From: Arthrobacter sp. StoSoilA2 | GTDB taxonomy: Bacteria > Actinomycetota > Actinomycetes > Actinomycetales > Micrococcaceae | DNA length: 64,000 nucleotides | Direction: 5' to 3' | NCBI RefSeq assembly: GCF_019977195.1 | Contig: NZ_AP024643.1 | Coordinates: 3,038,001-3,102,000, forward strand | In this document: in pieces, positions 1-8,228 of the stretch | How the letters are laid out: each line of letters begins with the position of its first letter | Numbering within the stretch: the stretch's first letter is position 1 | The notes under the pieces: generated by a model | Seen by the model: the letters and a program-made list of their open reading frames with translations, nothing else | Told to the model about the DNA's origin: nothing | Databases searched by the model: none | Program-made: the position numbers and the translations under genes

Positions 1-486
1 CGGCTCATCGCCTCTGCCGGGCCCGTACTCATCCAACTGCGGGACGCTACCGGCGAGAGCGCCCAGATTTTCCGCAGGCAGGGCGATTGGCGCGTATGCG
101 TTGCCTCAGCGGAGCGTCCGATCGGGCTGCGCGATACCATTCCGGTGGGAACCCAGCTGTCCATGAAAGCCGGCTCGGCCGCACAGGTCCTCCTCGCCTG
201 GGAAGACCACGACCGCCTGCTGGAAGGATTGCAGAACGCCCGCTTTACGCCCACCGTCCTGGCAGGAGTACGACGCCGGGGCTGGGGTCAGAGCCTGGGC
301 GAACGCGAGCCAGGGGTCGCCTCGGTTTCCGCTCCGGTCCGTGGACCCTCCGGAAGGGTCATAGCCGCGGTTTCCATTTCCGGTCCGATTGAGCGCCTCA
401 CGCGCCAGCCTGGACGATTGCACGCCGAGGTCGTCTGCAATGCCGCCCGGGTCCTGACAGAGGCTTTGCGCAAGAACAACGACTAG
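1..486 (+). CDS. ndgR: IclR-family regulator, NdgR/LtbR type (3' part)
   Basis: This is the C-terminal effector-binding part of an IclR-family transcription factor; the N-terminal winged helix lies outside the window. The frame is open from base 1 to TAG at 484-486. Visible motifs such as GLRDTIPVGTQL, AGSAAQVLLAWE and ASVSAPVRGPSGRV match the ligand domain of the NdgR/LtbR subgroup, which controls leucine and other amino-acid genes in actinobacteria (family knowledge). The window then carries leuB, ilvE and ilvBNC, which fits that role. In related genomes this gene lies divergent to leuCD; here leuCD would be left of the window, which cannot be seen. The subgroup call is inference from motif memory and context. 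Confidence 0.85.
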   Translation, partial: RLIASAGPVLIQLRDATGESAQIFRRQGDWRVCVASAERPIGLRDTIPVGTQLSMKAGSAAQVLLAWEDHDRLLEGLQNARFTPTVLAGVRRRGWGQSLGEREPGVASVSAPVRGPSGRVIAAVSISGPIERLTRQPGRLHAEVVCNAARVLTEALRKNND

Positions 487-513
487 ACCTGCCGTCATTG
501 AAGGGGGACGTCC

Positions 514-1050
514 ATGACCACCTACGCAGTATTCCTTAGGGGCATCAACGTCAGCGGGATCAACATCAAGATGGCCGAGCTGAAATCAGCGCTTAAGGGC
601 TACCCATTCTCTGACGTCAAGACGCTGCTGGCGAGTGGAAACGTTGTCCTGAAGAGTGATTTGAGCATCAAGGATGTCAAGGTCCAGTTCGAAAAGTGCC
701 TGCGTGAATCCTTCGGCTACGACGCCTGGGTTGTTGTCCTCACTGCTTCGCGGGTAGCCGAGCTCGTGGATGCCTGCCCGTACCCTGCCGACGACAAGGC
801 CACGCACAGCTACATCACGCTCACGTCCGATAAAGCCATGCTTGACGAACTCTTTGAGGCCGGAGAAGCCCTTGGTGGCGTGGAACAGGTGCGGCTCGGA
901 CCGGAAGCTTCCGCATGGTTGGCACCCGCCGGAGGAACCTTGGCCAGTCCCTTCAGTAAACTCTCCGCCAAGCCGCGGTACAAGGCCAGCACCACAACCC
1001 GGAACCTTCGGACGTTGATCAAAGTCAAGGACGCTGCGGCCGCTCTCTAG
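514..1050 (+). CDS. DUF1697 family protein
   Basis: A 178-residue soluble protein with the characteristic start TTYAVFLRGINVSG and the LLASGNVVLKS segment of the DUF1697 family, whose biochemical role is unknown. The ATG at 514 follows a purine-rich ribosome site (AGGGGGA) and lies 27 bases after the IclR stop on the same strand, so the two may be cotranscribed. The length is normal for the family. No signal peptide or membrane segment is visible. The gene converges on the GTPase gene on the other strand, 8 bases away. Confidence 0.85.
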   Translation: MTTYAVFLRGINVSGINIKMAELKSALKGYPFSDVKTLLASGNVVLKSDLSIKDVKVQFEKCLRESFGYDAWVVVLTASRVAELVDACPYPADDKATHSYITLTSDKAMLDELFEAGEALGGVEQVRLGPEASAWLAPAGGTLASPFSKLSAKPRYKASTTTRNLRTLIKVKDAAAAL

Positions 1051-1058
1051 AGGTATCC

Positions 1059-2678
1059 CTATCCTTTACGCGCGGCTTTCAAGGCTGCATTGAAGGCACC
1101 CAAACGGGCAATCTCCACCTCCACCGGCTCCACGATGCGCCGCTCAGCTACGCCTGCTATTGCCGCTTTCAGTCTCTTGGCCACGCCTTTGGCGCGCACG
1201 CGCGCGGCCCAGCCGCCGATGATTCTGCCGAAGATGGCCAGAACGATCCCCAGAACCACACCACAGGCCACCATCAACGTGGGCCAAGGCCATCCTTCAG
1301 TCCTCGGCACCTCCGGAACGGGCATTTGGAAATAGCCGAGCGCAGCCAGGACCCCAAGCCAACCGAGGCCACCAACTGCCAGGAGAAGCGCGATCCATTG
1401 GAGTGAGTTGAACAACAACCACCAGAACGGACGTCTTGACGTTTTGAGGTCCGTCCCGGCGATGGCTTGGTCCAGGGCATCCGGCAGTTGCTCGCGGCCT
1501 TCCCTGGCCACGCCACGGATGGACGCCCGCCAGGGGCCAGGAGCGCCGTCAGAAGCCTCATCCACAAAATCACGCACGGCTGCATCTGTCCTCGCACGTT
1601 CGGGTGCGCCGGCTACCGGCAAGGAAGTCCGGTTGAGCTCGGGCCTGGTGTCCTGCCTGCCCAGGTTCAGCCTCCTCAGGGGATCCGGCCGGAAGCGCAG
1701 CAACCATCGCGTCACGGGCCATCCCGTCCTCCGCGCCGATTCCCTCTTGAATGATCGCGCTACCGCATCAACCACCACAGGTACGTTGGCCGCCGTCGAC
1801 AATTCAGTGGCGAGCTTGGCCTTGGTGCTTGCCTTGATGCCGCGGGCCTCGCCTGCACCCGAAGCCAGGGACAGTTCGTCTGCAGCCTTGGAGACATCGG
1901 CAGCCAGGCGTTTTGTGGTTGCCTCCCGCTGGATCACGACATCCCGGATGGCACCACGGACGGCGTCGATGCCTTCGCCGGACAGTGCCGAGGCGCCCAG
2001 GACGCGAACGTCCGCCAGACCGTCGCGCTCCAGGATTCCTTTCAGGGAATGAAGCACATCAGCGGTGTCCGCGTCATTGAGCTTGTCTATTTGGTTCAGG
2101 ACAACAAGTGTGACCGCTCCGTGGGAGGCCATCGGGCGCAGGAAGTCGTTGTGCACAGCGGCATCTGCATACTTCTGCGGGTCCAGTACCCAGACCAGGA
2201 CATCCACCATACCGACCATGCGCTGGACTACCTCCCGGTTCTCCACTTTCGTTGAGTCAAAGTCGGGAAGGTCCAGCAGGATCAGGCCGCTCTCCGCAGT
2301 GGCCAGGCCTGGGAGCCCAGGCAGGCTGTGGCGCTCCTGCACTCCGAGCCAGTCCAGCAGCGGCCCGCTTCCTTCCTCGCCCCAAATTCCCGCCAATGGC
2401 GCGGACGTCGTGGGTCGACGGGCTGCCGCGGTTGCCAGATTGCTGCTGGATACGGCATTGAACAAGGAAGACTTGCCACTTCCTGTGGCCCCGAAGAAAC
2501 CCACCACCGTGTGTCCTGCCGACAACGAGCGCCTGGAAGTTGCCCGCTCAAGGACCTCATACACGGATTGCAGATCCTGCTCGGGCAGCACTCCCTCGGC
2601 CAGTTCCCGTGCTGTGTTGAGCGCTTCGAGCCGCCGCTGGAGTTGGGACGATTCCCGGATTTGGCTGTGCCGGCTCAT
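1059..2678 (-). CDS. dynamin-like membrane GTPase, second of a pair
   Basis: A 539-residue P-loop GTPase. The G1 motif GATGSGKSS is near residues 63-71, G3 is DLPDFDS, and G4 is a clear NQID in VVLNQIDKL. Two hydrophobic segments near residues 420-445 and 470-490 form a C-terminal hairpin anchor, followed by a basic cytoplasmic tail. Paired GTPases of this architecture are annotated as dynamin-like or YfjP-like proteins; related DynA/DynB pairs act at membranes in Streptomyces (established), but orthology here is unproven. The start ATG overlaps the stop of the upstream GTPase by 4 bases (ATGA type), so the two are translationally coupled. Unlike its partner it has an intact guanine-specificity motif. 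Confidence 0.82.
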   Translation of the reverse strand: MSRHSQIRESSQLQRRLEALNTARELAEGVLPEQDLQSVYEVLERATSRRSLSAGHTVVGFFGATGSGKSSLFNAVSSSNLATAAARRPTTSAPLAGIWGEEGSGPLLDWLGVQERHSLPGLPGLATAESGLILLDLPDFDSTKVENREVVQRMVGMVDVLVWVLDPQKYADAAVHNDFLRPMASHGAVTLVVLNQIDKLNDADTADVLHSLKGILERDGLADVRVLGASALSGEGIDAVRGAIRDVVIQREATTKRLAADVSKAADELSLASGAGEARGIKASTKAKLATELSTAANVPVVVDAVARSFKRESARRTGWPVTRWLLRFRPDPLRRLNLGRQDTRPELNRTSLPVAGAPERARTDAAVRDFVDEASDGAPGPWRASIRGVAREGREQLPDALDQAIAGTDLKTSRRPFWWLLFNSLQWIALLLAVGGLGWLGVLAALGYFQMPVPEVPRTEGWPWPTLMVACGVVLGIVLAIFGRIIGGWAARVRAKGVAKRLKAAIAGVAERRIVEPVEVEIARLGAFNAALKAARKG

Positions 2679-4474
2679 GCCGCCCCTGCCAGGCGACGGA
2701 GTGCCTTGGCATGGCGGGCGAGGTCCATATCGCCATGAACGGTGCCAGGCTCCAAACCAGTGGCCTCCAGCCTGCTGAGGAACCTGTTCCGCTCTTCCTC
2801 GAGGAGGCGTTGGCAGGACGTGTGAAGATCGGCCCTGGCCTGCTGGGCAAGCCGACGGACGGCATCCTCACCGAAGACAGCTTCAAGGAGCTTCTGCCCC
2901 ACCACAGCCGTTCCCCCGGCAATGCCTATCTCCAAGCCGGTCAAACCGGCAGTCATGGAGAAAACCACCACCATCAGTGCTGCGCCAAGACCGTTCACAC
3001 CGAAGGAGAGCCAACGGGCCTGCGTGCGCTTTTCCTGACCTTGGGTGCGGATCAGTTCCATGAGTCCTTCCTGCCAGGAGCGGATGGCGGCAGCGGCCTT
3101 CGCGTCAAAGCCGGGACTGGTTCCTGAAAGATCTGCGGCACCCAGGAGTTGACGGCCTGCCGCATCCGAGCGCCAGCGCCTGTCGACGTTTTCTGCGGCA
3201 TTGGCGGCCTCATCGAGAATCACCGCTTGCAGGCCCGTTTCGATCGCCGTTTCGACTTTTACGGCCGGCGCCGGTTCACCCCTGAAGAATGCTCCGATCC
3301 GGTCCCGCATGCGCCCGATGTTCTGCTCCAAAGCCCGGAAGAATTCACCCGTTCCCACAAAATCCTGCCATCGTGCCAGCACTTCGCCGCGGAGCAGCGC
3401 ACCGTCCTTGGTCGCGTCCAGAATCCGCCGTAGGGCGTCGTCGTATTCGTGAACGCAGACGGAGCGCAGCTCATGGGCCGCAGCATCCTGGGCCGCAGCC
3501 GCAGCTGCAATAGCTTCAAACCGGGCGCTCACCGCTTTGATGGCTCCGTTGAGCGTACGCCTTGCAACGTCCATTCGTCCGGCAGCGTCAGCGGCAAGGC
3601 CGGCAAGCCAAAGTCTCAGCCCACTAACAGTTTCGGGCGGCAGCATTCCCAAATCATCCAAACCACTTTCGTGCACCACAAAGAGTTCTGCAGCAGCCAG
3701 GCCCTGACGATCCAACATCGCCTTCAGGTCCGTCCTGACCTCTTCCTCCGCTGCCGGTGGCACGCGGTCCAGCACCACGGCGACCGTGATGTCCCGTGAA
3801 GCCGCATCCAGGAGCAGGCGCCACGGGACGGCGTCGGCGTATCTGTTTGCCGTGGTGACGAACACCCAAAGGTCCGCTGCGGCGAGGAGCTGACCTGCCA
3901 GCCTCCGATTGTTATCGGAAATGGAGTCGACGTCCGGCGCATCCAGAATCGCCACGCCCGGGGGTACATGATCGGAACCCACGAGCACCAGGGACGTGAT
4001 TGCCTGGGCATCCGGTTCGACCCCGGCTTGATTTGCAGGCAACGGTTGCGCAGGGACGCTACCCCTGATTCGCTCCAGGTTGGGAAGTATGCGCTGGCCC
4101 TCAAACCACTCGCCATCCTGCGGATGGTGGAGGAGGATCGGCTGGCGCGTTGTCGGTCTAATAGCTCCGGCACGTGTGACCGGGTAGCCTACCAGCGCAT
4201 TAACCAGCGTCGATTTACCCGCCCCAGTGGAACCTCCGACGACGGCCAACAGCGGCGCGTCCAGGCTGCGGTACCGGGGAATCACGTAGTCGTCGAGCTG
4301 CGCGAGGGTCTCTCTGATCAAGCGCCGACCGGCTTCGGCGTCGGGCAGGGCGAGTGGCAAGGTGATGCCGGCCAGTTCGTTGCGGGCCGCTTCAAGGGTG
4401 TTGACAGCATCAGCCTGTGCTTTATTGGCGACAGGGCTGGTCCCTGCTCTTGGCGGCTCTTCATGTGCGGTCAC
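2675..4474 (-). CDS. dynamin-like membrane GTPase, first of a pair
   Basis: About 599 residues from the GTG at 4474; a TTG at 4495 in the same frame is an alternative, and neither has a good ribosome site. The G1 motif GGSTGAGKST and G3 motif DAPDVDS are clear, and RPTTRQP is a plausible G2. The expected G4 [NT]KxD position reads VVLDRVP, so guanine specificity looks degenerate. A long hydrophobic stretch in the C-terminal third (NGLGAALMVVVFSMTAGL onward) would anchor the protein in the membrane, and Ala/Glu-rich helices flank it. It is the first gene of a two-gene operon with the next GTPase. The pairing of a degenerate and an intact GTPase suggests a heteromeric assembly (inference). Confidence 0.8.
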   Translation of the reverse strand: MTAHEEPPRAGTSPVANKAQADAVNTLEAARNELAGITLPLALPDAEAGRRLIRETLAQLDDYVIPRYRSLDAPLLAVVGGSTGAGKSTLVNALVGYPVTRAGAIRPTTRQPILLHHPQDGEWFEGQRILPNLERIRGSVPAQPLPANQAGVEPDAQAITSLVLVGSDHVPPGVAILDAPDVDSISDNNRRLAGQLLAAADLWVFVTTANRYADAVPWRLLLDAASRDITVAVVLDRVPPAAEEEVRTDLKAMLDRQGLAAAELFVVHESGLDDLGMLPPETVSGLRLWLAGLAADAAGRMDVARRTLNGAIKAVSARFEAIAAAAAAQDAAAHELRSVCVHEYDDALRRILDATKDGALLRGEVLARWQDFVGTGEFFRALEQNIGRMRDRIGAFFRGEPAPAVKVETAIETGLQAVILDEAANAAENVDRRWRSDAAGRQLLGAADLSGTSPGFDAKAAAAIRSWQEGLMELIRTQGQEKRTQARWLSFGVNGLGAALMVVVFSMTAGLTGLEIGIAGGTAVVGQKLLEAVFGEDAVRRLAQQARADLHTSCQRLLEEERNRFLSRLEATGLEPGTVHGDMDLARHAKALRRLAGAA

Positions 4475-4583
4475 AGCATCATCATGCCAGCCCAAAGACT
4501 GTCCGCGGGTTATAAGGAGCGCGGGAATGTCGGGGCGCCAATCCGGAATGCCGGCTCATGACCGCAAATGCGCTTGAACCAAA

Positions 4584-4615
4584 AATTCCCCCGGAACCAA
4601 AGTTCCGGGGGAATT
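4584..4615 (-). terminator. Rho-independent terminator of the tRNA unit
   Basis: A perfect 14-bp inverted repeat (4584-4597 with 4602-4615) encloses a 4-base loop. On the minus strand it is followed by a run of five T (complement of 4581-4585). It lies 6 bases downstream of tRNA-Glu, so it ends the tRNA-Gln/tRNA-Glu transcript and insulates the GTPase genes. Confidence 0.88.
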
Positions 4616-4620
4616 GTTTG

Positions 4621-4693
4621 TGACCCCAGCGGGATTCGAACCCGCGTTACCGCCGTGAGAGGGCGGCGTACTAGGCCGCTATACGATGGGGCC
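4621..4693 (-). tRNA. tRNA-Glu (CTC)
   Basis: A 73-base cloverleaf. The acceptor GGCCCCA pairs with TGGGGTC (one G-U), the T arm carries GGTTCGAATCC, and the anticodon stem and loop CCGCCCTCTCACGGCGG presents CTC. The discriminator is A at 4621 and CCA is not encoded. It is the second tRNA of a two-gene unit downstream of gltX. Confidence 0.95.
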
Positions 4694-4820
4694 TTGCACT
4701 TTTTTGTCACCGTTTCCGGCGAACAAGCTGAATGAGTATTTCATACTTTCAGCTCTCTTCCAAATCGGCGAAGCGATCTGGAATTCTGATTTTCCGCTGC
4801 AATAGCGCGGAATTTCAGAG

Positions 4821-4892
4821 CTGGGATACCAGGACTCGAACCTAGAATGACGGTACCAGAAACCGTAGTGTTGCCAATTACACCATATCCCA
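4821..4892 (-). tRNA. tRNA-Gln (CTG)
   Basis: A 72-base cloverleaf with acceptor TGGGATA pairing with TATCCCA, discriminator G, T arm GGTTCGAGTCC, and anticodon stem and loop CGGTTTCTGGTACCG presenting CTG. CCA is not encoded. It is transcribed first in the tRNA-Gln/tRNA-Glu unit, from the promoter at 4969-4997. Confidence 0.94.
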
Positions 4893-4968
4893 AAGTGACT
4901 TTCGGACCGGAGTTCGTCGCCATGGTTTCCCTTGGCTTTTCCCTCCGTGCCCCTCAGCACGAGTAATG

Positions 4969-4997
4969 ACTCTACCGGAGTCTTGCCACCTGCACAA
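4969..4997 (-). promoter_or_regulatory. Candidate sigma-70 promoter of the tRNA-Gln/tRNA-Glu unit
   Basis: On the minus strand, TTGTGC (-35) and TAGAGT (-10) are separated by exactly 17 bases. The expected start is about 70 bases upstream of tRNA-Gln. The same TAGAGT hexamer stands upstream of both tRNA-Lys genes and of the histidine kinase gene in this window, which supports it as a local -10 form. Confidence 0.55.
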
Positions 4998-5029
4998 ATC
5001 GCGAAGCCGTTACCTGCATCACACGGATG

Positions 5030-5758
5030 TCAGGCCGCGGAAGGTGCCCTCATCAGCAGTCTCGACAACGAATCCACCTGACGCCCGGCGAACTCTTCGA
5101 CCTCTTCCCCGGTCCTGTTGAGCCACACGCCAATCAGGCCGGCCGCAGTTGCGCCGTCAGCATCAAGGAGCCGGTTGTCCCCAACGTAGAGAGTCTCGCC
5201 TGGTTCTGTCCCCAGCAGCCGCACGCCCTCCAGGTAGATGGCAGGATGCGGCTTCGGCACGCCCACTGTATCCGTTCCTACGAGGATCTTGATCCTGGAC
5301 AGGCCCGCGCCATCCAACTTGGCCCGTTGGTAGTCATGAACGTTGTTGCTGACGGCACCGTAGGGAATGTCCGCAGCGTCGAGCGCATCCAGCACACCAG
5401 CTACGTCGTCGAAAGCGCGCACGTACGCCGTTTGCCGCTGATGGTACTCAGCAACCCACGACTGCGATTCCTCACCGTCTCCGAGCTCCACCCCAAAGTG
5501 GCCCAGGGCCGCCCGGCCCCTCAAAAGGCGCTGCTCATTGAAGGTCAGTTCGCCAGCAAGGTAGCGGTCATAGAAATGCGTTGTTTCGTGCGTGAAGATG
5601 CGGCCGAACTTCACCCACCCGGCCTGGTCAAGGCCGGGCAGGAGATGCTCGCTAACATCACGCAGGGCCGTTGTCATGGCGTACTCAAGGTCCACCAAGG
5701 TGTCATCGATGTCGAACAGAACACCGCGGATAGTTCCGAAGGAGCTTTCAATAGCCAT
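5030..5758 (-). CDS. HAD-family hydrolase
   Basis: A 242-residue HAD phosphatase. Motif I is FDIDDTLVDLE (nucleophile Asp in DxDxT), motif II is SNN, motif III the Lys in GVPKPHPAIY, and motif IV GDNRLLDADGA. An alpha-helical cap sits between motifs I and II, typical of subclass I phosphatases such as phosphoglycolate-type or nucleotidase-type enzymes; the substrate cannot be read from sequence. The start lies 12 bases after the gltX stop, so it is probably the last gene of the gltX transcript. No membrane or export signal is visible. Confidence 0.85.
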   Translation of the reverse strand: MAIESSFGTIRGVLFDIDDTLVDLEYAMTTALRDVSEHLLPGLDQAGWVKFGRIFTHETTHFYDRYLAGELTFNEQRLLRGRAALGHFGVELGDGEESQSWVAEYHQRQTAYVRAFDDVAGVLDALDAADIPYGAVSNNVHDYQRAKLDGAGLSRIKILVGTDTVGVPKPHPAIYLEGVRLLGTEPGETLYVGDNRLLDADGATAAGLIGVWLNRTGEEVEEFAGRQVDSLSRLLMRAPSAA

Positions 5759-5770
5759 GACCGTTGCCGC

Positions 5771-7291
5771 TTAGCCCCGGAACGCGCGAACGCGGGCCAA
5801 TGAAGAATCCTTACCCAGGATCACCATTGACTCGAAAAGCGGCGGAGAAATACGTCGGCCTGAAATAGCGGTGCGCACCGGCCCAAAGGCAGCTCGGGGC
5901 TTAATGCCCAGATCCTCGACCAATGCCTGTTTAAGTGCCGTCTGAATGTTCTCAGCGGTCCAATCCTCTATGGGCTCCAACGCAGCAAGTGCCGCGTCAA
6001 GCACTTCCTGCAGGTTCTCCGGGAGCCCCTTGCGGGCGTCGTCGGCAACATCGATCGCGTCGTCCGCCTTGAAGAGGAAGGCCAACATTTCAGGGGCTTC
6101 GCCCAACAGGGTAATACGTTCCTGAACCAGCGGAGCCGCCTCGGCGAGGATCTCCTCCTGCCGGGCGGTAAGGATCTCCCCCACGAAACCTGCAGCCCGG
6201 AGGTACGGGACGAGCCGTTGCTTGAAATCCTCCGGCTCGAGCAGGCGCACATGGGTCCCGTTGATGGCCTCGGCTTTCTTCAGATCGAACCGCGCAGGGT
6301 TACCCAGGACATCGTGGATGTCGAAGTTGGCAACAAGCTGCTCCACCGTGAAGATGTCCTCGTCCGCGCTCAGCGACCAGCCCAGCAGGGAAAGGTAGTT
6401 GAGCAGGCCCTCAGGGATGAAGCCACGCTCGCGGTGCAGGAAGAGGCTGGATTCCGGATCCCGTTTGGAAAGCTTCTTGTTTCCCTGGCCCATGACGTAG
6501 GGCAGGTGACCGAATTCCGGCATGTACTCCGCCACGCCGATGGCGTAGAGAGCCCGGTACAGTGCGATCTGCCGGGGCGTGGAGCTCAGGAGGTCCTCCC
6601 CGCGAAGGACGTGCGTGATGCCCATGAGGGCATCGTCCACCGGGTTCACCAGCGTGTACAGCGGAGCACCATTGGCACGCACAACCGCGAAGTCAGGCAC
6701 GGAACCGGCCTTGAACGTGATTTCCCCGCGGACGAGGTCCTTGAAGGTCAGATCCTCATCCGGCATGCGAAGGCGCAGCACGGCTTCCCGGCCTTCGGCC
6801 TTGAACTGGGCAAGCTGTTCCTCGGTCAGGTGGCGGTCGAAGCCGTCATAGCCCAGTTTGGGGTCGCGGCCGGCCGCCCTGTGGCGGGCTTCGATCTCTT
6901 CCGGCGTGGAGTATGACTCGTAGACATGTCCCCCGGCCTTGAGCTTGGCGATGACGTCCTGGTAGATACCTCCACGCTGTGACTGGCGGTATGGCTCATG
7001 TGGGCCGCCTACCTCGACGCCCTCATCCCAGTCGATGCCGAGCCACTTGAGGGCATCCAGCAGCTGATGGTAGCTCTCCTCGCTGTCGCGGGCAGAGTCA
7101 GTGTCCTCAATGCGGAATATCAACTTGCCACCGGTATGGCGCGCATAAGCCCAGTTGAACAGGGCGGTGCGGATGAGGCCAACGTGCGGCGTTCCCGTAG
7201 GCGACGGGCAGAAGCGCACGCGGACTGGAGTCTCGGCGTTGACGGCAGGGATGGCGCTGGAGGCAGCGCTGGACGCAGAAGCAGTAGTCAT
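5771..7291 (-). CDS. gltX: Glutamyl-tRNA synthetase
   Basis: A 506-residue class I aminoacyl-tRNA synthetase. The HIGH-like motif is in CPSPTGTPHVGLIRTALFN and the KMSKS-like motif is KLSKRDPES. The length and the C-terminal helical anticodon-binding domain are normal for bacterial GluRS. Most actinobacteria lack GlnRS and use GatCAB, so GluRS there charges both tRNA-Glu and tRNA-Gln (established); the two tRNA genes 0.9 and 1.1 kb downstream match that role. The N-terminus has a short Ala/Ser-rich extension, so the true start could be slightly internal. A strong hairpin (7344-7389) separates it from the upstream FAH-family gene. Confidence 0.96.
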   Translation of the reverse strand: MTTASASSAASSAIPAVNAETPVRVRFCPSPTGTPHVGLIRTALFNWAYARHTGGKLIFRIEDTDSARDSEESYHQLLDALKWLGIDWDEGVEVGGPHEPYRQSQRGGIYQDVIAKLKAGGHVYESYSTPEEIEARHRAAGRDPKLGYDGFDRHLTEEQLAQFKAEGREAVLRLRMPDEDLTFKDLVRGEITFKAGSVPDFAVVRANGAPLYTLVNPVDDALMGITHVLRGEDLLSSTPRQIALYRALYAIGVAEYMPEFGHLPYVMGQGNKKLSKRDPESSLFLHRERGFIPEGLLNYLSLLGWSLSADEDIFTVEQLVANFDIHDVLGNPARFDLKKAEAINGTHVRLLEPEDFKQRLVPYLRAAGFVGEILTARQEEILAEAAPLVQERITLLGEAPEMLAFLFKADDAIDVADDARKGLPENLQEVLDAALAALEPIEDWTAENIQTALKQALVEDLGIKPRAAFGPVRTAISGRRISPPLFESMVILGKDSSLARVRAFRG

Positions 7292-7343
7292 AGTGCTTCA
7301 ACTTTACCGCTTGATATCGGCCCGGTTCCCCGCCGGAAAGGCT

Positions 7344-7389
7344 CGACGACGGCACGCTGCTTTCGTACGAAAGCCGCGTGCCGTCGTCG
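7344..7389. terminator. Strong hairpin between FAH-family gene and gltX
   Basis: A 14-bp perfect outer stem (7344-7357 with 7376-7389) encloses a second stem (7359-7365 with 7368-7374) after one mismatch. It starts 24 bases after the FAH-family stop on the minus strand. There is no T-run, so it may be a weak terminator, an mRNA-stabilising hairpin or an attenuator for gltX. Confidence 0.55.
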
Positions 7390-7412
7390 GGCCCTATGCT
7401 CTGGTGCGGCCG

Positions 7413-8189
7413 TTAGCGGCGGACCACGGGGTTGGACAAGCGCCCGATGCCTTCAATCTCCACTTCGAAGCGGTCGCCCTCATTGACCAGGCCCACGCCG
7501 GCAGGCGTCCCGGTCATGATGACATCGCCCGGAAGGAGCGTAAAGGCCTGGGAGACGATCGAGACGAGCTCGCGCACGCCGCGAATCATCTGGTTGGTGC
7601 TGCCGTCCTGCCGAAGTTCACCATTGAGCCGGCCCTGGATGGAGAGGTCGTCCGGATCAAGTTCAGTTTCGATCCACGGGCCGAGCGGAGCGGAGGTGTC
7701 AAAGCCCTTGGCGCGGGCCCACTGGAGGTCGGTCTTCTGCACGTCACGGGCCGTGAGGTCGTTTCCGCAGGTGTAACCAAAAATGACGTCGTCGGCGCGT
7801 TCCTCGGGGACGTCCTTGCAAATACGGCCGATGATGACGCAAAGCTCCGCTTCGAAGGAGACTTCATCAGAGAACTCCGGGAGGATGATCGGATCGTTTG
7901 GCCCGATGACGGAGGTGTTCGGCTTAAGGAAGAGCAATGGATGCTGCGGAACCTCGTTGCCCAGCTCAGCAGCATGCTCGGCAAAGTTACGCCCAACGCC
8001 GATCACCTTACTGCGCGGAATGATCGGGGCAAGGAGCCGCACATCCTCAAGCTTGTGCTTCACGTGGGTACGTTCGACGCCATTGAAGAAGGGGTCGCCG
8101 TTGATGACAGTGATTTCCTCACTACCGGGCTCGCCTTCAACAACGCCATAAAGGGGATCAGAATCAACTACAAACCGGGCGATACGCAT
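7413..8189 (-). CDS. Fumarylacetoacetate hydrolase-family protein
   Basis: 258 residues with the FAH fold hallmarks: YTCGNDLTARDVQ, the acidic metal-binding segment SFEAELCVIIG, and LPGDVIMTGTPAGVG near the C-terminus. Members hydrolyse or decarboxylate 2-oxo-diacid intermediates with Mg2+ (for example acylpyruvases or 2-hydroxyhepta-2,4-diene-1,7-dioate isomerase). The substrate is not assignable here. A FAH-family gene directly upstream of gltX is, as I recall, common in actinobacteria, which hints at a housekeeping oxaloacetate or acylpyruvate clean-up role (inference). The MBL hydrolase gene is 39 bases upstream on the same strand. Confidence 0.88.
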   Translation of the reverse strand: MRIARFVVDSDPLYGVVEGEPGSEEITVINGDPFFNGVERTHVKHKLEDVRLLAPIIPRSKVIGVGRNFAEHAAELGNEVPQHPLLFLKPNTSVIGPNDPIILPEFSDEVSFEAELCVIIGRICKDVPEERADDVIFGYTCGNDLTARDVQKTDLQWARAKGFDTSAPLGPWIETELDPDDLSIQGRLNGELRQDGSTNQMIRGVRELVSIVSQAFTLLPGDVIMTGTPAGVGLVNEGDRFEVEIEGIGRLSNPVVRR

Positions 8190-8228
8190 GGGCTCAAGCC
8201 TACCTTCCGGCGCATGGACGTTTACCCG

